NCBI GenBank assembly: GCA_964036275.1
Contig: OZ038438.1
Coordinates: 10,673,321 to 10,737,320 of the forward strand
Source of the DNA: Litoditis marina
Lineage: Eukaryota > Nematoda > Chromadorea > Rhabditida > Rhabditidae
Length of the DNA stretch: 64,000 bases
Direction of reading: 5' to 3'
Positions within the stretch are counted from its first letter, which is position 1. Each line of letters opens with the position of its first letter. Below, piece by piece: positions 12,205 through 30,628 of this stretch. Under the pieces are notes generated by a model, which saw only the letters and a list, made by a program, of their open reading frames with translations, was not told the origin of the DNA and did not search any database. Made by a program: the position numbers and the translations under genes.

Positions 12205-15200
12205 TTATGAATAACGTTGTGCGATCGGGTGGTTGCGCGGCTGCCGTCTCCTGTTATCTCGGTACGTCTTCTTCCAAATCTCAGCAAAGCAAGCCGAACT
12301 ATGAAACCTGAAAGAGCAACCTGGTTTCAAAAAGGAGCTGCATTTTCTTGTTTGATTTCTATTGTTGAAATCAGCCAGCTTAACAAACAATCTTTCTAAA
12401 TTTTCGATGAGAAGGATACTTAAAGAAGGACAATTATGTGGTCCTATCGCAACGCTTCAGTCCTTTAAACTGCAATACATTTTTTATAAACTACAATACA
12501 TTTTTCAATTGAAGTTTAAAGGACCGATGACACCGGATTGGTCCACATAATCGTCCTACTTTAAGATAGAGATTCTGTAATTGTTGCTACTCTTACCTGT
12601 AGAATATGGTTAACGGAGAGCAACCTCTGATTAGAACAGCCCAGTAGTAACTACCGTACATTTGAACAATTTCTTCATCCACACCAGCCTTAATAATATA
12701 GTCTTGCGTATGCCGGAAATAAGAAAATCACAATTCTTTGTGCGTTGCTAATTCCATAGCAGGCAAATTGATTAGAGATTACGGTATTCCTATGTTCATG
12801 AGATTACCCTTTCATGTGGAGTTTCGCATAGGTTGTTTAATTACACTGCGGTTCTACCAGAAAACCTTGTTAAACGGGCTGTAACATCACTTGTGTTGTA
12901 ATTTTTTTACATAGATGGTGAAGAGATACAAAACTACCAACACAGCAGAGCAAAAGAGCATGTACCGTGTATACAATGGCTAAGCAGAGAGATCTTGCTG
13001 TTTTTTTTTACCTTTTGCGCTTCGAACACATTCATCAGAAACTGAGCACAGTTCATCATCAACAGAAGAGTTATAATCTGTAACAGATAATGGTAAAGTT
13101 ACTCATAACAAGTAAACGTCGTAGTTTGATGTCCGCACACATCACGATTCTCATATTCGGACTGAAAGAAAGTGGGGTGGAACTGAAAGCACAACGGAAT
13201 CGAACAATGTGCAGTTTTGGCCTTCCTTGCATAGATGAAATCAGGGAGAGTCAGAATTCGGTGAAAGAGCAAACCTATGAGTCCTAGTGACAGTATTTTA
13301 TAAACGAAGATTTATTCTCAGATTGTCCGATTAGTTTACGAAAATTAAACCGAAGAGAATAATTAAATTATAAAGGAAACATTATTATTATCAATAACAA
13401 ATAATAAAATAGGAATAGACCTGTTTTCCTGGTTTGTATCGCATCATAGCTGTATCTTCTTCATTCAACTCTAGTTTCGAGCTGACCATAATCAAACCAG
13501 ATTGAAGCGTAACTTGCACCTGTACAAGAAAGAAACTAGGTTTTAATCGAGTTTTCGAGTTTGGCGAACATTTCGAGTTTTCGAGTTTGGCGAAAAATCG
13601 AGTTTTGGGAAATTCGACTCGACTCGAAAATTTTCGGGTTTTTTCGAGTTCGACTTTAACAACCCTAAAAGAAACCGTACGATCACTGATTTGAAATAAC
13701 TAAATGGGGACATCAAATTTGGAGCGAAATGGCATCAAAGAGCATAAAACAACGTACCAATCTTAGTATGTTTGTGATGAACAGCACAATAGCTAAACTA
13801 CTGAGAGTGGTAATATTGGCGAATGACAGTATACCACCTGAAATAAAACTAGACATTCATAGTGAAAGATTTTCTAGGACACCCTTCGTTGTTAGAGGAT
13901 TAACCCAGCATACCCAGCATGTGTATAAATTTATTAATTTGTTCTGCTCAACCTTCTCACTCTGTGGAAACCTATTCTGGGTTGTAGGTTGAAGAATATA
14001 CCGAAAGAACATGATTAACTCACATGACGAAACAAGTCCATTGCCCTTGTGCAGAACGTGTATGTAACACTTTTAGAAAGTGAATCACGAGTTCTACATT
14101 CTACATGGAAAAACTCCCTTCCGGTCTTCTTGGTGAGTTCATTTCGAAACATATGCCCGTTATTCGTCTGAGCTCACGTTGACGGAAACGTACCAATACT
14201 GAACACCAATTCGCCAATTAATCCAACCACCAATAGTATTTGGTCAAGAAGTTCTGCACTTTCGTCTTCTTCTTCCTTTTCCTCTCCAAATTTCAGAACT
14301 TTCATACGCCAGAAGGCATAGCAACACATGATGGTAGATGCGATGAAGAAACCGAGATTAGTGCAGGAGAATATCTGAAATTCCGTGAAGTCTCTGTGTT
14401 GGGCACTCACATCTCAATCTATTAAAATCGGATAGATAGTCATGAAATATTACAAAATGATATATCCTTTTTGTACTCTTGAGCTGAGACAATTTTATTG
14501 GGTGAGGCTCGACTCGGCCGGCCGTGAAGCCACCATAAATATTACTTGTCCATTACATTTTTCAAAAATTACGTTCTCATGGCCACGCTTCACTTTTTTG
14601 CACTCTGTTATGCTTTGTGTAAGAAAATTTCCAACTAACCCACTGAGCCAACTCCTTTTTCTCGGAATATGCGTTGAACACGGCTATTGAAATGATGGTT
14701 ACAATAATGAATACAAATCCTGTAACTATCAATATTCATCCTATTGTGTACAGAAGACAACCATATACACAATATAAACTGAAAGAAAACAAGGTTTTTC
14801 AAACGCATCTCGAGTTGTGAACATCAACTGGTAATAACGGATGGAAACAAGAAAGTGGAGACAAACAAAGCCAATACGAGTTACATGAAGATGAACAAAT
14901 CAAGCTTCGTGTCGAGTAGATATCGAAAATGTCATTAATTTATCATGCGGTCTTTAATAAAAACAAGTTTAAATACTGATTTATTTGTATTACCTGCAAA
15001 TAATCCTTCCGCAGTCCGAGAACAATCTATTGTGAGCAAGCTCCGCTTCTTAGCCGTTTCTTCCTGAAATAGGATCCTTTGTGTGGAGTGGAGTTGTAGT
15101 TTGATCTACATCTATAATTTCTGAACTGCAAACACAGCAGATACAATACTCAGAAATATCTCAACTGTGCTCGCCGTGCTCTCATATCACGTCCAAGCAT

Positions 15201-18200
15201 AAGTGTAGGAAAATAATGTGCAAAGTGAAAGACGCAGAATAGGATAATTGGTGCCGGGATAGTTTAGCACACTTACTGAAAACAGGCCGACCTGCCGTTC
15301 TTAGAACGGAACTCTCTCAACGAAAACGCAGTCTGTTGGCTCACCGATGCTTGTTTCTGTTTCTCGATATTTGTCCAAAACACGAAAGCTATACCGGCAC
15401 AGATTAGAGAGTACTCGACCACACAAGTATACCTGAAGTATAGTGTATAATAGCAAGTTACCAGTGCAAACTACGTTTTTCTAACATTCCACTAAACTGC
15501 GCCTGCTACTTGTACAAAGGAACCTTGGGGAAATGAAAGTCCGAGAAGCATTGTTGGCTTTCTTTACTCTGTTGGACCCCTTATTGTACGCCGACAAAAC
15601 CTCAAATGACGATGTGGAAAAGAAATCACTGTGCTAGTTCGTAATAATAAAATTGCAGAACAACATACCAACGTCTGAAATTCTCCGAACATTTTGAAAT
15701 GTCAAACACATTTATGCTCTAAGATCATATTGTACTTACCAGTGCGTGCAATGAACTGTATACTACCGGGGAATAACGAACACTATGCAACTCACATGAA
15801 TTCATTGTACCCATGGAACAGACAGAGCACTCCTTTACACTCGTCGTGTGGGCCATGCTCGTTATCTGGAAAATAAATTAAATCAATGGTTAACAGTGTA
15901 CGGTACTTTTGCTGTGTACTTCGCAAAATAAGGTTGCTTGCGACACTCAGTAGTTCTATCAATTATTATGACAATCTACCATTTGGCGCGACCCTATCAT
16001 CTTCTCTATGATCGCATGAGTTTGGGTATACAACTGTACCTCTTGCAATCAACTCCAATTTAGAATTATATGCATCTAGTTAAGGGCGTAATGGGTGTGG
16101 ATGAGACTACAACTCAGCGATGTGTGCTACAATCATGTTAGACTGACCCGGGTATGGCTCCCACGAAGGCACCACATTGAACTGTCCATGTGAGTGATGC
16201 ATCATTGAGGGCGACGGCGTATAATTCTGTGCTCGTCTGAAAACGTTATCCAATAGTTTTTCACAGCTGGTGCTGTTCGCGAAGTAAGCTTGCATGATGC
16301 CTTTGTTGGCGCATGCGCTTTGCTAGTCAGACACAGCAACAAGGAATTTAGGTTGATCGCAGCGGCGTAATCCACCCCAATATTTGTTATATCAGTGGTT
16401 GCAGTAATATAGTCTTTTTCATTCCTAGTGAGACTCCTACAGTAAGATTTCGAATATTGTAAGTCGTCTTCCTCCCGTAGTTGTAATCGTAAAGGTACAG
16501 GATTTTTATACCTCGTTTTTGTCCTCAGGTACAATGAATGTACGAGAGGATTTTCGATAAATTAAATATTCAGTCGCACGACAGCCTCCGGAAAGCTTGT
16601 AAGGTTACTGTAGGAGTCTCAGTAGGAATGGTGTGAACTATATTTTGCTTTTTCTACGAGTCGGTTAACTTGTAAAGATCTGAACACATTTTTCTAGTGT
16701 TTTCGAAGGTTCCCCTTGAATTTACTGAGTCGGAAACATACGCTCGAACATGATACAGAAAATAGTAGAACTGTGGGCCCCTTTTGCACTCAGTGCATAT
16801 TCAAGACCTGAATCCGTTCGCGATTCCGATGAGATTCTAATATTCTGACCTGATCTCACTTATGGTCTCCACCTCTTCATATAGAATATATCTCAACCAC
16901 ATCCATAGATTTGTGCCACATAAGTGCATTAGTCCGAAGCGGGCAATGTTGCCCTTACCCGTAAAAACAATCTGAAAAGAGTACGGGGTACGGGGGTCAG
17001 CAACGGGGTTTGTATAGCTCTCCGTCGACATATGGGTGATGACTTCTGAGTTGTAGTCCGCAAACACATCATATTTCTGCATCCAACACCGGATCGAACT
17101 ACAAATAACGCAGAACGAACGAAAAACCTATCATAACCTATATTTCTTCAATTATATTGAAGTAAGACCGAGGAATTCAAGGTGAAAAAGATTATAAGAT
17201 TAGAGTTATACCTTTCCGTTGCAATAAACAAACCACATTTGAACAAATATGAAGATAGCTGCAAGCGCGTTGAGCACGTCCGACCTATAGAATCAGACCG
17301 ATGAAAACTCGTGAACACTACATTTTCACGAAAACGGAACGAAAAGCCATGAATTATTCTTAGTAAATAATAACATTTCCTCCACTTTCACAAGCCTATT
17401 ATTTCCTTCAAATGCTTGTTCACTTCAAACATATCAAACATTTTAATAGAACTGCTGCTGTTTTTTTTTCCGTTTGCAGGGAATTGGGGATTAACCAGGA
17501 AAGAGTTGCCTTACTAGCTGAATCACGTTAGGATCAGAGCAAAGTCGTCATGTCATAAATGGAACACTTCACGTGGATGGGCAGCTTGCAATGGTATAGT
17601 GCTCACATGTCCCAACTGGACTCGTTTGCAGCGTGCCGAAAACTTTGGAAGACTGTTATTTTGAGAAGACATATATTTTACAGAAAGTTTCCTCGGAAAT
17701 TAGTTCTAACGGAGGGGAAGAACCCTTCATATAAATTTCTATTGTTTGGAAGTATTTCAACATGTTCAACAACTGCCTTGAAATTTCATTGGCAAGCTGC
17801 CCAAGTCCAGTTGGGAAATATGCGAACTATACACATCTGTGAAGTGAAGAAGTATATATCGGAATTTGAGAATCCAGATTGGTTTTATCCATAATTTCAT
17901 AGTTTATAGTGCATTTCTATGCGAAAAAATAACTAACTCAATGCTACATTCTCCATTGTTATCTTCTTCGGTGGTGCTCCAGCCCAATAAACAAATGACA
18001 AATATCAGACCGTAGTAAATAACTCCGATAAGCCCGAACACTGAAATAAGAGATATTACGAAAGTGAAGTTTACATATTTTTTATCAATTTTTATCAACG
18101 GTATGGTCGGACTGGTTGGCATTTCCACTGCGACCAAATTCACTAAAAAGCAATCGATATGAAAAATACAGCATAAAACACCAAATTCACCAACCAACAC

Positions 18201-21200
18201 TTCCTATTCGCAAATACATACTTCCAGTATAACTGTTCGACAATACCTGAAAGGTATAGACGTTAGATAGTTCGAACAGGTTGTCATTCCGTATTGGGCA
18301 TCATGCTATAAGCAGCTTTCTCATGTAGGTATCCAACTATTCCCAAATTGCTAGCAAAATTTTTGAAACTCACTAGGGTTCTTAATCGAGTTGAACATTT
18401 CGAGTTTCTCGAGTTTTGAGAAAAGTTTTCGAGTTTTGAGTTATTCGAGTTATGGGAATTTCGAGTTTCGAGTTGAACTCGAAAAACTTGATTTTCGAGT
18501 TATTTCGAGTTCGAAATTCGAGTCTGGTTTTATAGTCGCCATTTTTCTCAGAAAGACAGCAGAGGGCTCGATTGATTGAGCGATGCGGGGCGAGCGGTCA
18601 ACCCTAACACAGACTGAACCGAGTGAGCTGCCAGCAGCAGTTCGAGACAGCAGGGATATTTGCAAGAGAACGATCAAGACCTTCATTTGCATACGTACCC
18701 AGTTAAAGACAAGAGTCAAGTTTGAATCTGTTACGTTACTAGATTATGTTCTCCATGAAGGATGTACTTTATATTCACACAACGTGTGTGACACGTTTCG
18801 AGTTTCAGCCTCAGGTAATAGAGAAGTACTTTGGTACCCATAACGCAACTGTTAATTTAAGGAAGGCAAGATGGGATGCCAATTCAGGCACCCCGGGGTA
18901 CCTAAAAACCGTAGCTCGTGGTGAATTAGACTCAATTCATCAAAAAGTGGGGGCGCAACAATGGTGTGATTCGTACGAGCTACTCAAGAACGATATAACT
19001 CCTGGACAATGCAACAAAAAGATAAAAATAAAGAGAGTGATTATTTTGAAGTGATGATGCAACAGAAAGGGAAAAGTATTTTGCTAACTAGTACACGGTA
19101 GATCACAATACACAGCAGAATAATTCTGTAGGCAACAGTAGTGCATTGTTTCCAAACTCCGTGTCACATCTGGACAGAGAAGCTGTGACTTGTTAGCAGA
19201 ATATGTTTCTCTTTTTGTTGCATCATCACTTCAAAATAATCACTCTCTTTATTTTCTCTTTTTGTTGCAGTGTCCAGAAGTTATATCGTTCTTGAGTAGC
19301 TCGTACAAATCACTCCATTGTTGGGCCCCCACTTTTTGATGAATTTTACACTTTTTGTAGACATTCCGAAGTCATGTCTACATTTTCAATTGAAACATAA
19401 AAGAACTAACTGTTTTTTTTGCCTCCCAAAATGGAAAACATAATGTCATTTGCTCATAGAGGTACTTTAGTTTGGAGGAAAGCATAATTGACGCTAACTT
19501 TGCAAATTTCACTAATGACATCATGGGACCATCAGAATTCCAGAACATATCTTCTTAGATGGAGTTTTATCGTTAATAACCCACTTTAGAACTATTATCA
19601 ACATCCGAAAGATATTTGACGTCAACTTTGCACTTTACAAACTTGACGTCATCTGGCCTTCAGAATCATAGAAACATGATGTTCAGAGGAAGTTTCACCG
19701 TTAATAACTCACTTGTCAACTATTATCATCATTTGAAAATATATTTGTCGTCAACTTTGCACTTTTCAAAGATGACGTCTTCTGGTCTCCAGAATCCTGA
19801 ATGACGTCATGAATAGATTTCTTTATATTTAAAGTAGAGTTACGATGGTATCATATTTAAACTTTCATCAAAATCGGTTAGTGCTACCATAAGTTATAAG
19901 ACAGTTTTTATTAACCGACCTGATAGAGTAAACGAGAGAGTGCACTAAACTAAGAGACGCAGAGACATTTTTTTCAAAAAATCGTAACTATGATTTTTTT
20001 CAGAAACAAATTTGCGCTTATTCAGTTGTTGTACAGGTTCTATCATTACTTCAAATTTCGGCCAAATCCGTTCAGTTGGGGCCTAGATAATATGCCCCCA
20101 CAACGAACGAACACACGACGGAAGTTGGCGCTCAGGATGAAGCGAAAACGTCATAACTTGGCTCAAACTTAACCGATTTTGTTGAAATTCAGGACCGAAC
20201 CTGGAAATATGCTGTAGAAAATTCTTGAATCACTAAAAGTTCCGATTTGAGTATTTGAGCCTTTTTAAGGGGAAACTAAAAAAACGGAGGCGCGCATTAG
20301 TCGGATCTAAGACAAATCACGCACAGTGCTTCGCGCTGCGCGCGATATGTGCATCGTATACACGTGCGAGTTTCATTCAAGTTCGAATTCTGACCCCCCT
20401 TGAACATCTGTCCTTATCTTGAAAACATAAAGGGAGACTGAATTGTACTGTGCTTTTATGGTCAAGGAGCAATATGTTACGTTTCCTTGAAACTGTTGAT
20501 CACGAATATAGGTCCGTAGTGAACCAACCTCTGGTAACGGTTGAAAAGCACTGATAATCAGACTGCGACGCTGTTCCATTACTTTAGCATGTTCTCGATA
20601 AACGAGAAAAGCGCAATAGAATATGAATAATATGGAGCCACCGAATAACCAGCAGCCAAGAACCTGGAAACATAGTTGGAGTAGGCAAATACAAGGTCCT
20701 AGGAAGGCAGTACCTAACTTATAAGATGGTACGGAATGTAGATAGCACACGAAGACGTTCAACAGGACTCGAAACATGTACATATTATGATGCGCCCAGC
20801 TTAGGTTATTAGAGTCGGACTTTAAAATGCGAATTCCAGTGCTCAAATTGTTTGATCTCAGTTAACCAATCTAGTCTGTCTCCGGTGGGCCGCTCAGCCA
20901 GAGTAATTGAGAATATTGGTGTGGTCGTCAAACTTCTCAAGTGGCCGGTGAAAATGAGAACAAATTGCGCATATAAAATTTTTTGGAGAAAACGGAAATT
21001 TTCTAGAAAATCATTTTGAGTGAATGTTGTGTAGGAGTTCATAACCGACTACAAATATTTGGCGACCACACATTGCACTGTGATTCACTCACTAAATCCT
21101 TGACCCTCGAAAGATTGTCGGCCTTGTTTCCTGTTGCCATCAAGTTCGAGAGTTCTATGACGATACCACCAATTACTATCAACAAGGCATAGAAGCAAGT

Positions 21201-21544
21201 AAATAACTTGAATACGTAAGCTCTGCAAATATTTTTTTTCATTAAACGAATAGTACACTGCTAATAAAATACAGATACCATCTGCTTATTTTTTTCACGT
21301 CCTATGTCAGTTTACGATGTACCTCTTTTATGAATACACCATAATTCTGCCAACCCCCCTGAGTATTCTACTGATTTGTAAGATGACGAGACAATTGGCA
21401 CCTAGAGTCAGCGTCGTGTGTCCATAACTGAGTTCTGTTCGTGTTGATGTTGTTCCTGAACCGAACTCCCTCAGGCGGTTCGCTCTTCTTCGTACTCCGG
21501 GAAGAGACTGAAGACCTATCCACCAGATCTATGTTCTCCTCCAT
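12205..21544 (-). CDS. Otopetrin-like proton channel, 18 exons, 584 aa
   Basis: Otopetrins are plasma-membrane proton channels with twelve membrane helices. Exons (minus strand): 21544-21402, 21222-21093, 20663-20529, 18246-18222, 18040-17938, 17284-17212, 16971-16850, 16236-16148, 15865-15796, 15432-15345, 15063-14994, 14725-14640, 14374-14194, 13837-13758, 13519-13421, 13077-13012, 12688-12597, 12307-12205. Phases agree throughout and the sum is 1755 nt. Family hallmarks: IARFGLMHLCGTNLWMWLR, VVEYSLICAGIAFVFW, DCSRTAEGLFAG, TLQSGLIM...KPGKQ and the C-terminal IFYRFHSSACFAEIWKK. The start lies in exon 1, which encodes a hydrophilic 48-residue cytoplasmic N-terminus. Exon 4 is a 25-nt microexon. 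An extracellular-side loop around residues 245-275 carries MMHHSHGQ. Intron 3 (about 2.3 kb) is largely repeats. Nematodes have several otpl paralogues; I cannot say which this is. Confidence 0.92.
12424..12560. mobile_element. 137-bp hairpin MITE flanked by TTAA, copy 2
   Basis: It is the same family as 6160-6275: ends AGAAGGACAATTATGTGG...CCACATAATCGTCCTACT, TTAA at 12420-12423 and 12561-12564, and the same CAGTCCTTTAAACTGCAAT core. It differs by a 21-bp internal duplication of the loop (TAAACTRCAATACATTTTT repeated). It lies in the last intron of the otopetrin gene. Confidence 0.8.
13537..13667. mobile_element. 131-bp hAT-like MITE, TAGGTTTTAA...TTAACAACCCTA
   Basis: It is flanked by identical 8-mers AAAGAAAC (13529-13536 and 13668-13675). 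The interior is a short run of TCGAGTTTTCGAG words. It belongs to the same family as the much longer copy at 34291-34824 and the broken copy at 18374. It lies in the otopetrin intron between exons 14 and 15. Confidence 0.8.
17051..17106. repeat. Short inverted-arm repeat (TTGTAGTCCG ... GATCGAACTACAA)
   Basis: The arms TTGTAGTCCGC and GGATCGAACTACAAA face each other about 50 bp apart in the otopetrin intron upstream of exon 7. This is one of the recurring TTGTAGTTTGATC units. Confidence 0.4.
18374..18525. mobile_element. hAT-like MITE copy lacking its 3' end
   Basis: It starts with TAGGGTTCTTAATCGAG and continues as TCGAGTTTTGAG-type words like the other copies, but no AACCCTA terminus is found before the sequence changes to another repeat at about 18532. 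I read it as a 3'-truncated copy. It lies in otopetrin intron 3. Confidence 0.6.
18532..18600 (+). repeat. Dispersed GC-rich repeat, copy 1 (inverted copy at 23131-23200)
   Basis: The segment GATTGATTGAGCGATGCGG with GGCGAGCGGTC after it and GACAGCAGAGGG before it reappears in reverse complement at 23131-23200 with only a few differences. It abuts the truncated hAT-like element. Class is unknown. Confidence 0.6.
18935..20330. repeat. Fold-back repeat element, copy 1
   Basis: An inverted repeat (about 18970-19085 against 19205-19312) includes GTGATTATTTTGAAGTGATG and its complement. The right part runs on to TTTGAGCCTTTTTAAGGGG near 20253 and GACAAATCACGCACA near 20309. Both parts recur at 37.4-38.1 kb with the right part inverted relative to this copy. 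The block occupies the middle of otopetrin intron 3. No transposase frame is visible. Confidence 0.6.
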
Positions 21545-24291
21545 GCTCCTTCAACAGGTTAAGCGTAATGAATATACTGATCATCATTCCTACGTCAACT
21601 GCTACAGTATACAACGTACTAACCCTGGTTTTTTTTATGAGAACATCCACTTTTTGAAAAAAATTGGTACAGCATACGATTCGTCACCCATAAAAGGATC
21701 TTGAGGATGGAAGTCCACGTATAAAAGAAAACGACTATATGTCCACTAATGAATGCAGATAAATACGACGGAACTGAGTAATCATTGCATATATATCTAT
21801 ATTGTCAATATTGTCATGGTAACAGGTGACCCGGGAGAGAGAAAGCGGCCTAAAATATACAATGAGACCGTTAAAATAATTGTTACGTGCATGGGAATCA
21901 AACATGTGTTCCAATATTGAAAATGTTATTGAAATGAGTAGTTTTCTGTTTTGGCTCAGGACTGGTGAACTATTTGAATGGTAGGCTAATCTATGTTTTG
22001 TGTGAAGTTCAAGGTTTAGCCTAAAGTGCATTCGGTTACTGATCAAAGCTGGAGCCGAGTTGAAGATTACACTCAGCATATAAACTGATATAAAGTCTTG
22101 TTCCGTTTTCACATAGCAGATTACAAACTTTTTATCCAGACATTGTGAACTGTTTTATGAAGGCATTTTTTATGAATATGCGCGAAGGTGCAACGGTTGT
22201 TCACTCGTTCATTCTCAATCTCACATCTGGTTTGGAGTAGTTTCAAGCGAAACTTCACCCAGCACAATTGCAAAATTCGCGAGTGTAGCACTTATGGGGA
22301 AATAAATACATTGGTTGTTCAAAGATACTTAGGTGATGAATTGTTTCGAAGCCTGCCATCTTATCACTTGTGTGATATAGAGAGAATCTCGTATTGATTT
22401 TATAGTACGGCTTGCTCAAAACAAACAGTTTTCATCCACACTCACCCATTAATCATTGTGAATACAGGGGAACGAGATATGCAAGACTTAGATTAAATGA
22501 ACTTGGTGAAATTACGAATGAACAAGAGATATGTCCTCTGTTCATAAGGCTCCAAGTGACTAGGATCAAAATAATTGTGAAGAATGTTAACTAACAGTAC
22601 CGAATATCTAGGCAGATTGCTCATTCTGCTCACACATAAGAGCGCCAGGTGACCTGGGTCAGATTGAACACACTTGTACTATTGTTCCTCAAGAAAGGTA
22701 GACAAATATGAGACTAGAGAGTTGGCGACACATGACTCGAGCTATAGCTTTGGTCGAACCGTTGTGGACACCGCACAGCATTCTCGGACAACCTATTTTT
22801 TGCGAGCAGTATGCAGCAGGTGCACAACCGAAAAACTGTCGTGGCGAGACCCCGCGTTCTCCCGTGAGTATGCACATGCTGCCCACTGCTCGAACCTAGT
22901 TCATCGAAATCATTTCTTGGCACTTAAACCCATAATTGGCACGTGAATCACGCGTTCGCGTGTCGCGTTGCGATCGAATGAAAGAACGCGGTCCAGGCCA
23001 ACTCTAATGTGGCGGCGGAAAACGCCGTGACCGTACCATCGACTTTGTAAGGGGCGGGGTTTGGCGAGGGGCCAGCCAGTCTGCGTATCATTGATCTACA
23101 CACTCTCTCGCCTGTTGGCAAATAATCAAAGACCGCTCGCCCCGCATCGCTCAATCAATCGAACCCTCTGCTGTCTGTTTAGGGAAAGTGGTGACTATAA
23201 CCGCTAATGTGACAATTGCCAGGAGTGCTGATAGAGTTGTCGTTGTTTCCAATAAGACTTTGGTAGCGTGCCATGGAAATTTCCAGGTTGGGTTTCACCA
23301 TGTTACGGTGGAGAAACGTACCATTTTCTGGTGCAGATGTGCAAGTGCATATCCATTGACTTGACTTGTTCAACGTATATAAACTCTTTATTGACTAAAT
23401 AGACACATTATTTATCATCAGAAAAGGGTAGGCAACATGAACTAGGTCCTTTAATAGTACAACAGCATGTGAACAGATTCCGTTTTGTTCAGAAATACAA
23501 TAACAAATAGAAACACATCGAAGAGCACAACAACAAAACAACAAATCGCTGCACTTGAAAAGAGATATAAGCGAAACTACTCGTTGAGATTTTCCATTTC
23601 TCCGAAAATGTCCATTTTTAGTGTTGGTGAGGCAAACGGAACATCTCAAGTCCAGAATAAAAACCTTTGAAAGTCCTTTAGGGCACTGTGTGCAAAAAAA
23701 CTATGGGGAAACTAAAGAATTTCGGAGACCATTTAGATGATAATAGTATGGCGGGATCGGAATAAACGAGGAACAGGCAATGAGGTAATAATACACATAT
23801 CGAATGACAATTGATTAGACTTGGTGTTCTTGTCGAGACATGGTACCCGCGCCAGTGCGAGGCGAATAACTATCCTGCAAAGAGAGAGAGAGAGTCCACT
23901 GAACAGTTTTTAATCGGGTTTCAATACTTGTTTTCAAGTTGGATTCGAATCAAAAATGGTCGAGTCCACTTTTGACAGCCTGTGGACCCTAAATGCCGAG
24001 TTTTCTCGAGATGACTTCCATAACTGTAGTTACCAGCTCGGTGGCACGTCTGTGCCGTGAGGTTTTGTTTTTGTTGTCAGATTAACAAGTATTCAAAAAC
24101 TAGTATTTGAGGTCTGTAAAAACGGTAATGAAACCGGATAAGCTATACTATGTCAACTCTGATCGCCGTGGCGTTATGGGCCACGAAGAAATAGCGAAAC
24201 TGCCACCTAGCTGCCCGCTATTTCCAGCCACCTATATTACATTGATGACGTCATTTGAGTACGTATGCGCGAACATCCCGAGAGATTCATA
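21545..24291. other. 2.7-kb intergenic region, repeats only
   Basis: It lies upstream of the otopetrin start and downstream of the larger DSL-like gene. I find a GC-rich stretch at about 22940-23090, the dispersed repeat copy at 23131-23200 and a short (GA) run near 23881. No convincing exon is seen. Promoter elements of the otopetrin gene should lie at its left end, but I cannot mark them. Confidence 0.45.
23131..23200 (-). repeat. Dispersed GC-rich repeat, copy 2
   Basis: It is the reverse complement of 18532-18600 (CGCTCAATCAATC with CCGCTCGCCCCGC). It lies in intergenic sequence. Confidence 0.6.

Positions 24292-30628
<6,337 letters not shown>

Noticed and set aside
20373..20846. 157-codon minus-strand open frame
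   Set aside because: Only 20663-20529 is a true otopetrin exon with splice sites; the rest is intron read-through.
21735..22112. 125-codon minus-strand open frame upstream of otopetrin
   Set aside because: No splice signals, no family similarity and unusual codon make-up; the otopetrin first exon at 21544 joins in phase without it.
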